From NCBI GenBank assembly GCA_900708905.1, contig CAADRB010000031.1:1007770-1071769 (forward strand): a stretch of 64,000 nucleotides of DNA, in the 5' to 3' direction. The position numbers and the translations under genes were made by a program. This DNA comes from Hymenolepis diminuta (Eukaryota; Platyhelminthes; Cestoda; Cyclophyllidea; Hymenolepididae). The notes below the pieces were generated by a model, which saw only the letters and a list, made by a program, of their open reading frames with translations, was not told the origin of the DNA and searched no databases. Within the stretch, counting starts at the first letter, position 1, and each line of letters starts with the position of its first letter. Shown one piece after another: positions 26,377-37,400 of this stretch.

Positions 26377-27977
26377 GCTCTGATTAAACCTGACTTCGCC
26401 TGTTTCTCAGTAAAAGTGACTCCAGTTCAACTCTCACACACTCAAAGTGTGTTTTGGAATCTGCACTTTGTGATTGGTTTAGTCTCACTCTTGTGCACAC
26501 AGATTCTGAAGACTTCTAGAGAGAATTTTACCACACCACTCGGTAATGATCGATTTCGTTTTGCTGAATGTCTTTCACACTCTGTTAAATATTAAGAATC
26601 GCTACATGTCTTGAATTATGAACTTTGTTAATCACTCATGTAAACCTACTTAAACACACTGATATTTACTCAACAATAAAAATGAGCTCGTATTTTGTAT
26701 TTAGAAAGCTTGCAATCAGTTATTGATCCATTATTGATTGGTTAATTCGGTTTGTTACAAATGAGCGCGACCAATTCCTGTTTCGTTTACTGATTCATTG
26801 TTATAAATGTATCTCGTTTCACACAGGTTTTCTTATTCAGATCTCACAAATCTGTAACTTAAGCTCAGATTTTGTGACTCAGTTGAGATGACGTGTAGAT
26901 GGTAAATACGGTCCTGCCAAATTGGTGCAGTAAATAGGAAGGCAATGTTTTAGAGGGTGTTTTGAGATGCAAATGCGATAGCCTGTGAATGTGAAGGGTT
27001 ATTTGCATGAGACTATTTACAGAAAATGAGTCAGAAGAGCATGCGGAATTAAGTTTCGCACAATCCTGTTAGGCGAAATCCGTGATATGATAAGTTTCTT
27101 TTTCTTAAATCAAATTTGCCGTCAATCAAGAATTCACAAAGAAAGAAAATAATGGAATTATTCTGAGAGCAGAAAAAAGTGTTTACAATTGTATGTTCTT
27201 AAAAACCACCCTAGATTTTAAAATGATCCTCTATTCAGCTTTAAAATTAATATTTTGGTAATAATTCCTGCAGAAAAATTCATTTTAATTTGCTTCTTAC
27301 AGTTATTTTATCTTATATATTTTTTAGTAGCTTAGGTATTGTCCATTTTTAAAGAGGTTACAGATGAGCTGTGTCATGTTAAAATTGTGCTGACTCGTAT
27401 CATCCTGTAAGTGTTATGTCTATTAGAAGAAAAATGTTTTCGAAATGAGAATTTCAGCTTATCACCATCAAGATGGAAGTGGAATCAGCACATTATCTTT
27501 TGAACTTAATGAACTAGAGTATGCTTTCCTTGAACAATGAAATGAACATACTCCGATTTTTTAACCGTGAGGTTATCAAAAGGCAAATGATTGCAACCTC
27601 TCCCTCTTAAAATCCCGTATCTATTGCAATTTTTGGCCATTTAACTGCAAATATCTCAAATTCTGAACAAAAAGCACCGATCACATAGAGCTAAATAGAC
27701 ATCAAGGTTTTCAAAACTATATCTTTGAATTGTAATGCACCTTTCCCTTAGTAAAGGTATTGTTGAAGCCTATATATCCTCTCCGTGTGTAGATCCCATT
27801 TTTGATACAAATTTTTGATAAATTGAGTAAATAAACACAGCAGTGCTGCAAGAAATTAATCAACGCTATAGGATGAGGAAATTTTGATCAATAATTTCAA
27901 ATTTCAGTTAATTATTAGCCAGAGTTTAACAAATAAATCTCAGGTTACTTTGTGTACATTACATTACATATTATATC

Positions 27978-28270
27978 TGTTAGAAGAAATGGTAATTATT
28001 TTCCCCCGCTCCCAATATTTCTTCTATGAANNNNNNNNNNNNNNNNNNNNNNNNNNNNNNNNNNNNNNNNNNNNNNNNNNNNNNNNNNNNNNNNNNNNNN
28101 NNNNNNNNNNNNNNNNNNNNNNNNNNNNNNNNNNNNNNNNNNNNNNNNNNNNNNNNNNNNNNNNNNNNNNNNNNNNNNNNNNNNNNNNNNNNNNNNNNNN
28201 NNNNNNNNNNNNNNNNNNNNNNNNCTCTGCTAGATTACTATCCGAACTCCTAGTTGGTTACGTTATAGCA
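27978..28270 (+). mobile_element. Solo-LTR-like element, family II, copy 1 (interrupted by gap)
   Basis: It begins TGTTAGAAGAAATG and ends GTTACGTTATAGCA, matching both ends of 36677-36955. It is flanked by a 5-bp direct repeat ATATC (27973-27977 and 28271-28275). The middle (28031-28224) is unknown bases, but the total of 293 bp agrees with the 279-bp copy. Confidence 0.75.
28031..28224. other. Assembly gap (194 N)
   Basis: Unknown bases inside the family II element. The matching segment of the intact copy is 36730-36909. Confidence 0.99.
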
Positions 28271-28810
28271 ATATCACAGAAGACTGTAAGCCAATATATC
28301 CTATTAGAAAGGGAGTACTCATTTTAGTTGAAAAGACGTACTCAAGTTTATTTCCTAAAAATAGTAATCAGCAATCACTTATATTTTATTAATTCTAAAT
28401 ATAATAGTTAGACCTACCGAAAGCTGGGTTTTTGTCAATTGATAAAATGTTAATTCTCAATATCTGAGAATCTTTACATGGTAATATAGAAGAGAATAAA
28501 GCAGAAGTTTAAAATTTGCACCTCTTTAAAAATAAATCGAAAATAGATAAAGTAATAAAGACAAAATGGATCGTTTTTAGTGGAAAGTTAAATATTATAC
28601 TAGGTCTTACATAACCCCTTCTATTTTAGTAAATGGCAAGGTCTATCCTTCTTTTCTTATATCAAAGAATATTAACTTTGAGATAAATCAAATACAAAAC
28701 CATCTTTGATATTGTTGGCTTTTTCACAAGTTAAAAATCGATTGACAGCCTCAACCATCCATGTCAGATAAGTGGAAATTTCAGATAATTAAACAGCGAG
28801 TTAATTTTAG

Positions 28811-29159
28811 AGGTGTCTTACAGAAGATCTCTACACATTTTGGTGGAAGGACCCGGTCACAGTAGATGCCATTGAAAAGAAGAGAAATCCGTGCAAGCAA
28901 TTTGTTCATTGTCCATTATCAAAAGTGAGGGAATATTTTTAGACAATAGACAAAATTATAGGTTTTTTTCTATGTAAAGATATTACTAATCGCAACGAAA
29001 GAGGATCAAATGAAGTTATTTAAATATTTGAGATCCCTAATCACTAAAATTAATTCCAATTTTCCATTAATTGAAACTTTAGCAATACAGAAGAAATTTA
29101 TTCACTTTGGCGCGTCCGAAAAAACCTATACTACCTTGATTCCTTTTACGCAAATTTAG
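28811..29159 (+). CDS. Possible small two-exon gene fragment, unknown
   Basis: Frame 28811-28924 (38 codons; core DLYTFWWKDPVTVDAIEKK, then RNPCKQFVHCPLSK) ends at a GT donor. It joins in phase 0, across a 55-nt intron ending in AG, to 28980-29159 (59 residues, starting ILLIATKEDQMKLFKYLRS, then TAG). No start codon was found in frame; an ATG at 28761 is in another frame. Nothing is recognised, and both frames could be chance in AT-rich DNA. Confidence 0.2.
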
Positions 29160-29545
29160 TAATCTCCTTCAATTTCGTGTTCGACAGCTTCTACTGCTAC
29201 TCTCAAACGGTAAATGTTTCAACAAAATAAAAGCTTCATTTAAAAGGGAATTCGTCGAATAGTTCATCAGGAGGCTTTCTACACTGCTTTAGTGATAAAA
29301 TTGAGGGAACAAAGATCAATCTATCAGAAGTCTGTGTCTATCTGCTAAAAAAATGCATGAAAAAAATATGCTGTATACTGATGAAATTATTCAAATAATA
29401 TCTGAACCAAATTTGTATTTAAATGATTTCTGAAAAGGTTTTAAAATGGGGAATAAGCGTTTTATGTTAATTAAAATGAAATTAATATGCGGACAAAGCT
29501 TTGAAACAAATAAGAAAAGCACTGCAAAAATGCAAATGCCAATTT

Positions 29546-31074
29546 TCATTTAGGCTCTTCAGGTGATTTTGTGGGCAATTGGTAAATGGGATTGCCACGC
29601 TTCATACCAGCAACCGCTTGATCCTTCTGGGGTCCCGAAATCACTTCAAATATGGTATGCAGCTCATCGTATAATTCGTTGAATGTAGGACGTCCATAAG
29701 CAATGCGGTCCCCAACTTCAATCTTACTGAAATGTAGCCACTGTTGGCTGTGATTAAATAGGTCAAATGCGAAGCAGGCTAAATCGGGGCCGAGACTTGT
29801 TGTCACCAGGGCCAACTCTTTGAGCATCATCAGCAATCGACGGCTAGTTTCTTCGTTATCTATCAGCCAAATAATTACCAATATCAAATACTAAATCGAC
29901 CACCCCTAAGATTCAAAGTTTAACATTCCGAAATTAAATGTTTTTAGGCCAAGAAAAAGTATTTATTGACAAATGAAAGAAATAAAAATGGAATTGACCA
30001 TCTCTGTGATAATCTTGTTATCTTCCTTTGTAAAATCTTCCATTCAAGATCGTTACATAGAAGAAAATAATATTTTCCCCAAATTAGTTCTTATATGTAA
30101 AATTCTTTATTTTCTACCTTTTAATCCCTGCTTCTTTTAATTCCCTTTTATTCGAACGAATTTATTTACATTACGGTTGTTAATGGCAGATAATATTAAT
30201 AGACCTATCGATACGAAAGCGTGTGTCTTGTGTTGATATAGTGGTTTGGGTCGTTTAGTATTGTGGTGTTGTCGGGTCGTGTTTGTAACTAGTGCAATGT
30301 CTTAGGGAATCTAAGAGTCAGCTATAGAGGAGAACTGATCATAGCAATAGTAATTTTAAAATGCTCCCATTTGGTTCAACATCAGATAATTTTGTTTAAA
30401 TGATTTTTTTCTTACATATATGCAAAATCGTAAAATGGAAAAATCTTCTGTCCCATTTGTTCAAAGTCACATTTAATTTCATATATGTTTTAAAATGTTA
30501 TTATAACACTCAGATTGGATTACTTACTTCTGCGCATTGCTTTTCTGAACTCTAAAGAAAATCCAGGTAGTGCACTCGCCAATTTGGCCGGTGAGACGTG
30601 TTTTAAAAGATCCTTGAAAACTAGAAAACCAATATTTGACCAGTGATCAGTATCTGTCTGTGCCTCAACTGTATCTTTCATTAATTCAAAAATAGGACAG
30701 TGTTCAATATCATCATGCCAAGATATTTTCAGTGTAGACGAACCGGAATAATCAATATGGAATGGATACACGCGGTTTGTATATCGCTCTTGAAATAGTG
30801 ATTTCCTAAGTGGCTTCTTTACCATAGATGGTTCTGGAGCACCGATATCCCAAATTCCTTGTTCAGCCTGCATAGTGAATGCTCGTGTTTGCTTTTTCCA
30901 AATGGGATCTTCAATACCCAAGAGAGAATTTCGGCGCGGTTTACTTCCACATATTTCAGAACTCCTTCGATTCGCTAAAGAAATTTCATGAGTTCCACAG
31001 CCCGATTGAAATATCTTTTTTTCAAAACAGGATCTTTTACGACACTGGTTGCTTAGTGGATACCCAGAATTCAT
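29546..31074 (-). CDS. PACRG / PACRG-like family protein (ciliary microtubule protein)
   Basis: Two exons, 31074-30528 and 29850-29546, joined in phase 1 over a 677-nt GT-AG intron, give 283 residues. Residues 1-90 are basic and variable. From about 95 the protein follows the PACRG family fold: YTNRVYPFHIDYSG, LKISWHDDIE, VFKDLLKHVSPAKLASALPG, LEFRKAMRRK at the splice junction, LMMLKELALVTTSLGP. It ends EVGDRIAY...NPIYQLP, matching the GDGIDY and VPTY blocks of PACRG. PACRG proteins bind the inner junction of axonemal doublet microtubules in motile cilia and sperm tails. Divergence leaves PACRG versus PACRG-like open. The ATG at 31074 is the first in frame; the frame stays open upstream to about 31180 without ATG, so an extra 5' exon is possible. 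Confidence 0.72.
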
Positions 31075-31662
31075 TTCTTGTGGTTGCACGATTACAAAAT
31101 CCCTTCCCCGTGCATTAAACAAATCGATATTTGAATCACATGGAAGCGCAGAGTTTCGTGCAATTGCATGAAGGAATTGTTTTTATTTCCACACAACTTT
31201 GACAATTTATGAATTTTTACTTTATTTAATAAAAACATTTACGGAGACACAATTATAAATTTTCTGAAGTGCCGAACAGTGAGATGTACTTGTGACTTGC
31301 TACATGGGAAATAAATGAAAATTAAAATGATTAAATACGTTTAAAATTTTTGAAAACATTTCCTAAAAAATAACTGATTCTTTAGAAAAAATAACATATT
31401 TTGTTACGCATTATAACCAACATTCCAATATCAAGTAGATGTTACATATCCAGATTTAATAATAAAGGGAACCATTTTATATGAAAGACATATAAGGTAA
31501 ATAACCTTCAAATGTAAACAATTTATTGGTTTATAAATAGACTTTTTAACCCATTTGCAGCTATGTACTTTTTAATTATCTTGTTTTGAGGCGCTGTTTC
31601 TGATTGCACGTGGAGTTATAAATTTTTCTTCCAGGATAACCGTAGATGATTTTACCCCATCT
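31075..31662. promoter_or_regulatory. Shared promoter region between divergent PACRG-like and SETD4-like genes
   Basis: The two start codons face apart with 588 bp between them, so both promoters must lie here. A pyrimidine tract ending TTTTTCTTCCAG at 31634 could be a cis acceptor or a spliced-leader acceptor 28 nt before the SETD4-like ATG. This is inference from position. Confidence 0.45.
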
Positions 31663-32999
31663 ATGTCTCGCGAGTCAAATTTCATAACTTGGTTTGAAGA
31701 ACTGAATTCAGGTGCTCCTGACTTAGGTACTCGGAATCTAAAGATTTCGGATAGAGTACATGTTGGTGATCGTGGTCTGGTCGCCTGCAAGGACCTCCCA
31801 GCATCCGATAATTGCTTGCTTGCGATATCAATTGATGATCCTCGGTTAGTTCTCTCTCCGATACGGGCTTATTACCTCCTAAATCAATGCTCTTGTACGT
31901 TTACATCGTTCTGGGAGTCAACTATAAATTCTCGCCCTCAGCATCCTCAAGACATCTTAACTCTCTTCTTTTTCCATCTGAAGTGTTCAACTGGTGATCC
32001 AAAATGTAGACTTTGGCAATTGTGGGAACCCTATTTTCTTATGCTACCAAAGAATTACACTGACGTTGCCTACGTTTCATCAACTAATCCTTCGTTAGTA
32101 AAGAAAATTTTGTCTTCTCTTCCGGCTCCCCTTAAATCCGCTTTCAAATCACAAATACGTAGGTTGAATGATGCCTATAAACGATTGTTTTCAAAACTAA
32201 ATTCTCCTCCACCTGCTGATTTTACTTGGGCATGGTCAGCGGTCAATTCGCGTTGCGTTTATGTAGATGTCCATACATGTGAGCTGGGGAATAGTGTAAT
32301 TGATAAGGATGTTGACCATAAAGTGGAGTTTCTTTCAAGTACTAATAAGAATATTGCAATTGTTCCCTTCTTTGACTTCTTCAACCATTCATCCAATGTA
32401 TCTGTTTGCATTGATGTCAAAGATGGAATAATGTATCTCAAGACGAATTCCAAATATCGATCAGGCGAACAGGTGTGTTATAAATACTTTTATTATTGAG
32501 ACATTTTCAGGTTTTTATTAACTACGGAAAACATGATAATTTATTCCTGCTCTGTGAATATGGTTTTTGTATGGCGGATCTCGGAAATCCTTGTGACGCT
32601 GTATATCCAACTTATAACGATTTACTTTCGTTTGGGAATCCTTACAAATTGAATTCGATTCTTAGTATTCTTCAGCTATCAATATCTGAGAATGGGGATA
32701 CTACTTGGAAGGCGGTCTGTATATCTTCAGAAGGTCCTTCGTACTATCTTGTTCTTATTCTTTATTCTCTTTTCTCGGAGAGAAACGAAATTCCTTCTGT
32801 AAATATCTTGTTCAGTCTAGATGAAACTAACCGAACTCTATCCGTGGAACGGGGTCTCAGAAAACTAAGAAATCGTCTTCTTGAAGAGACGAAAACTTCT
32901 TTGAGACTCCTGGATACATTGAAGGATGGGCATCCCTTTATCGATCTTACTAAATGCTTGCTTAATTCGAGGATAGCACTACTTAATCATTTCAACTAG
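31663..32999 (+). CDS. SET-domain methyltransferase, SETD4 / Rubisco-LSMT-like
   Basis: Exons 31663-32472 and 32511-32999 are joined in phase 0 across a 38-nt GT-AG intron and give 432 residues, close to the SETD4 length. The order is: start of SET (GDRGLVACKDLP), an insert (iSET) in the middle, the C-terminal SET core with VPFFDFFNHS (Asn-His at about 241) and, after the splice, VFINYGKHDNLFLLCEYGF. Then comes the helical Rubisco-LSMT substrate-binding domain to the end (EIPSVNIL...RLRDTL-like helices). NHS and YG are the cofactor- and lysine-binding motifs, so the enzyme looks active as a protein lysine methyltransferase. The frame is open upstream of the ATG to an acceptor at 31634, so a few more residues or a trans-spliced leader are possible. 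Confidence 0.85.
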
Positions 33000-34404
33000 T
33001 ATTATGACTCCAGATAATTTCGTTTACTCGTGCATTTATATTTGGATATTCTTTTGTATAATTAGAAAGTCTTATTTTTTGTATTTTTTGAGTTCTTCGT
33101 CTATCTAATAAAGTTAAATTTGCATATATTTACCCTATGGACTTAATCTAAAATGGTTATGTGAGTGATTTTTGATTTAATGAAGGAAAGGGCTTTTCCA
33201 GCATAAATTGTGTGGGGGTAATAGTTCGATTTAAAATCGGTCAACACGGATATTTACATCAAATTCTGAATACACACTAATGGGTACATCTATCTTTAGC
33301 CTTTCTGATGGTTTATCTATAAACTGAGGCGTAATATGCAATATGACTTCTAGAGTAGCGTTAAACTCCCAACTATGTCAGCTTTTTTACGTTGGCTTGA
33401 GTGTGTTTTAGGATAACCCCCCATACCGTTAGTAAACTGTCTGTTAAATCTGTGATCTGAAATTACGGTCCACTCGCAGCAACCGGAGATAGACTTTTAT
33501 TTTTGGGTGAATTATAACTTAATCAACCAGGTCTGAAAATGGAGTTTGGTCATCCTCGAACTTACGGTTAAAAGCCTAATTTTGTGGACGTCCTAGTTGG
33601 CAGTAAAAAGCGCTAATCGTTTGCTGCGACAGAAGAATCAGTTGTTGATTATATTCTAAATTGACAGGAAAAATAGACTGACAGGCAGATTTGCATTTCT
33701 TGCAACTCCTATGACGTACGATCAAGCACAGTACTATAAAGTACGCTACATTTGTCTAGCCCTTATTGACTGTTTTTTATCAAGAAGGATCGGCCTCGCC
33801 AATTCAATTTACTTTTTAAACATTGATTTATAAGAATGATCATTTTATTACTTGTGCATTGATGTAAACACAGCCTGCTCAACGACTCACTTGCCCAGTT
33901 ATCTTGGTTTCTATCTCTCATTTAAAAAATTTCACTATGGTTTATTCCCCTTCGTTTATCTAACTCCAACGTCTCAATTATGTCGGTCGTGTATTGATAG
34001 CCAGCCTTATCCTGTTCGGCTTTGTGCGTTTACTCAAATATTCCCCACAAGGTACTCCCTGTTCCCTTTTGGTCTAGGTTCTCGATGTTACAAGAAACCT
34101 CTTCTACTTGAGAGCAGAACATTCTTCAAAACTGAATCAGTATGATTGTATCTCCCAATTTCATGAATTAGAAAAAACAAGATAATTACCTCTTAGTATG
34201 TATTTTTAAAAGAAAAATAAAAGCTGAGACAAATAATCTATGCTGAAGCAGGGCAAAGACACATCACATGCACATTCAAGGGGTCAGTTTCGGTCCTGAA
34301 AGATCAAATCCGAGATTGTGTCAGTCCTAATGGTAGATAAATAAGTCAAGCATCAGATCATTGATATTAGAAATGAACGGAGCTCATTTTCCTTTCTACT
34401 TCAT
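33000..34404. other. Intergenic region between convergent genes
   Basis: It contains the 3' ends of the SETD4-like (+) and ABHD-like (-) genes. A 97-codon frame at 33852-34145 (+) is not recognised, and no other feature was seen. Confidence 0.5.
33107..33112 (+). promoter_or_regulatory. Poly(A) signal AATAAA of the SETD4-like gene
   Basis: AATAAA lies 108 nt past the stop codon at 32997-32999, following a T-rich stretch. Confidence 0.55.
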
Positions 34405-37400
34405 TTAGTTCGAAGGTGATAGAACCTTGGGACTGCTTATGGGGGATTTTTCTGAGGATGGTAGATAATCTGTGATGTGGTTCGGAGTTGCAACGGCCTT
34501 CTGTACGAGAGCTTCACTTCCAGGAACGAAGACGTGACCTATGTCTACCAGACCGGCAATGGCATTCACGTAGGAATTGAAATCCTCTGCGTATTGAGCA
34601 TAAGCGTAATGGCCACCTCCTTCGATTACCTGCCGATAACAATAACGACCAACTACTTATTTGATTTAAATAAAAAAGTATTTTCCTATCAGAACCAAGT
34701 TAAGAATTTGCCCTGATGGAACTCAAGCGCATGATATAATCAACGGTTTTACAAAACAAGTATAAGATAGACGTAATTGAACTTAATTGCATAGTTTTAA
34801 AGTCTTAATTTGAAGACAAGATAGGAGACTAGATCAATAGGGTTCGAGACTTCCAGTTGCACACAGCTCGGTTCAGAATAAAGGATGACTGTAGGTATTT
34901 CCAGAATTACTCTTTATTCATATTTCCCATGAAAATACATCGTCCACGAAGCCGCAGTGACATCTTTATGTCCCTATGGGTCAAAGTTCCTACCTGTCAT
35001 GTCTAAACGAATTTATCGATTCTCCCCTTTCCATAACCGCCCCGTTTTGTTTTAAAGTACATCTACACTCATATTCTCACGCGTGTCCTTACCCAAGTGA
35101 GTCATATAAACTGTCTTTGTATTTCCACTCCCATACACATGGACAGACACACGCTTGTCACTACCGTCTCTTACCCTTCCCTCTCATCTCCTCTCTTCCC
35201 CAGTCCCCTCTCTCTCACTCGCCCGAATCCCCTTAGTAGTTTGTTCAATACATTTTGGCCTAATCAGTTCTTGGTGTTCTGCTCTTTAGCTGTGGCTAAC
35301 CCTTACAATTTGTGCTTAGCAACAAGAATATGCGCTGGTATATTTTGCTAAGTCGAATATTGTTAAGTTTGTGTTCCCTCAATTTTCAATAATTGAGTTG
35401 AATCACCTTAATGCCTTCTGAATATAGGTTGGGACTACATTTAACATCAGACTCGTGAAGAATATTCCGATATGCTACCATTTAATCCCTCTCTTCTTTC
35501 GTAATACCCTAAGCTTGAGACACTTGAAGTCGTGGTTGTTGGACAGCGATTTCAACTTAAATAATAATGATAAGCAACACTTCCCAAAGAAATAATTCCG
35601 GAATTCATTCAGGAAAGTGACCTCCGATATCTTATCAGCGTAAGAAGCGAAGTCTAAATCCTATTATAAGCAAAATTTCCTACGTCTTAGATTATGCAAT
35701 TTTTAACGGGCAGAGTCCGTTTTGACAAGCAGATCTACATAACTCAATATAATATTATGTTATCAACCCACGGTTTGGATTGCCTATCAAACCTCTCAGT
35801 AATGCATTATATAATGTAGAATAGTATTTACCTTTAGTTCATAATTACAACCATTGGATAAATAAATTTTTGAAAGTATCAATTTGACATTTTTAAATGT
35901 TAAAAAAAGGTACGAATTGATATGAATACATTAAAATATTATAATGGCATTCTACAAATAAGCTAAAAAATGATCTGCAGAATATCCAATGAATAATTAA
36001 TATTTGTTCAAGAAAACAAACATCTTAGTCATTTATATTCCCTAAATAACAATAATTCCCAATCCTATAAGAATGTATAAAAATGTACGCAAATATTTTT
36101 AGACCTGAAATTGATTAATGTGAAATGCAGAAAATGCGCAGAATGTGGACTTTGTTAAATAGGACTGGGCTTAATTTTAACTGATCGCCAGATCTGCAAG
36201 TGTGGCTAAACTAAATGCATCATGCATAAGTGCTTTGGTCTGCTCGGATTCCAAATAAAAACTCCCAACCAAGTACAGAATCTCTATTTTTCACCTTGAT
36301 TTGATTGTCATATAAAAGGTTTTTCGTGACTGTGATAATTAAATAAGCTACTTTAATTAGATCACGGCCCTGCGGAAACAACAATAATCATATATTTTAC
36401 CATGCGTCTTCTCTTCAAAACTTTACTTGAGAACTAAAAATAATTAATGTCCCCATTAGTATACTTTAATTTCCAGCTAAAAAAGTATTCTAGAAATATT
36501 CATATCCTTTCCCTATACTTTAAGATTAATTTACCGTTTTAAAGTACAGACGATATAGGTTGGAATTCAGTAAGCGGGATAGTCCATCTCACAAACAAAT
36601 ATCGATTTGTATGAAAATAACAATGTCCGAAATTGAGTACTATAACGGTGCACATCTACCAAACGGTTCGACAAACTGTTAGAAGAAATGACGATTATTT
36701 TCCCCCGCTCCCAATATTTCTTACATGAATATAAATGTAATTTCCTTCTTTATTTCCCCACTGATAAAAGACACCTGATAATTATACTTATTTGTTTAAG
36801 CCGATACCGATTCAGAGTGAGTTTCGTTAATGCAAGCGTGTTGACTATAACGTGTCTTGTGCTCTGCCGTGGGTTATTAGCTTCTGTGTTAAGTTGCTGC
36901 ATTTGTTGACCCTGCGAGATTACTATCAGGACTGCTAATCGATTACGTTATAGCACAAACACTATTGGTTGGAACAAATCTAAGAGACCTAAAGATAGTG
37001 CACCACGATTCAAGATGAAACATAGGAAACGCTCCCGCTCAAGTACAGAATCAATAAAACATAAAAGACGTGCTAATATGATGAATTGCAGGAGTTCACG
37101 GCGATCAGCAGTTCCAAAAATTAGAAGACAAAGGGGTGCGTAGGCCAAACTGTATTTAATAAACTACAATGAAGATTCGGTAGAGCAAGAGAGGAGAGCA
37201 CGAGGAGATAAGTGACAAGCATGTGTCTGCGTCTATGTACGTAAGCAGAAATAAAAAGGAAATTTATGAGTCACTTGAGCAAGGACCCGTGTGAGGATAT
37301 GAATGCAGGTGCACTTTTAAATGAAACGGAACAGGTATATAAAAAAGGAAGATCGATAAGCTCGTCTAGACATAACAGATAGGAGTTTGAGTCATAGAGA

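Larger units (their letters stand above)
26377..28810. other. Intergenic region with repeats and a gap
   Basis: No gene is supported. A stretch at about 27580-27815 resembles 57655-57900 (shared core AAGCYTATATATCC and flanks), suggesting an old repeat. A family II element occupies 27978-28270. Confidence 0.45.

Noticed and set aside
36909..37143. Basic Arg/Ser-rich plus-strand frame resembling an SR or sperm basic protein
   Set aside because: It crosses the end of a family II element, its target duplication and the border of a reversed family I element, so the composition is incidental. The minus-strand frame 36948-37148 is rejected for the same reason.
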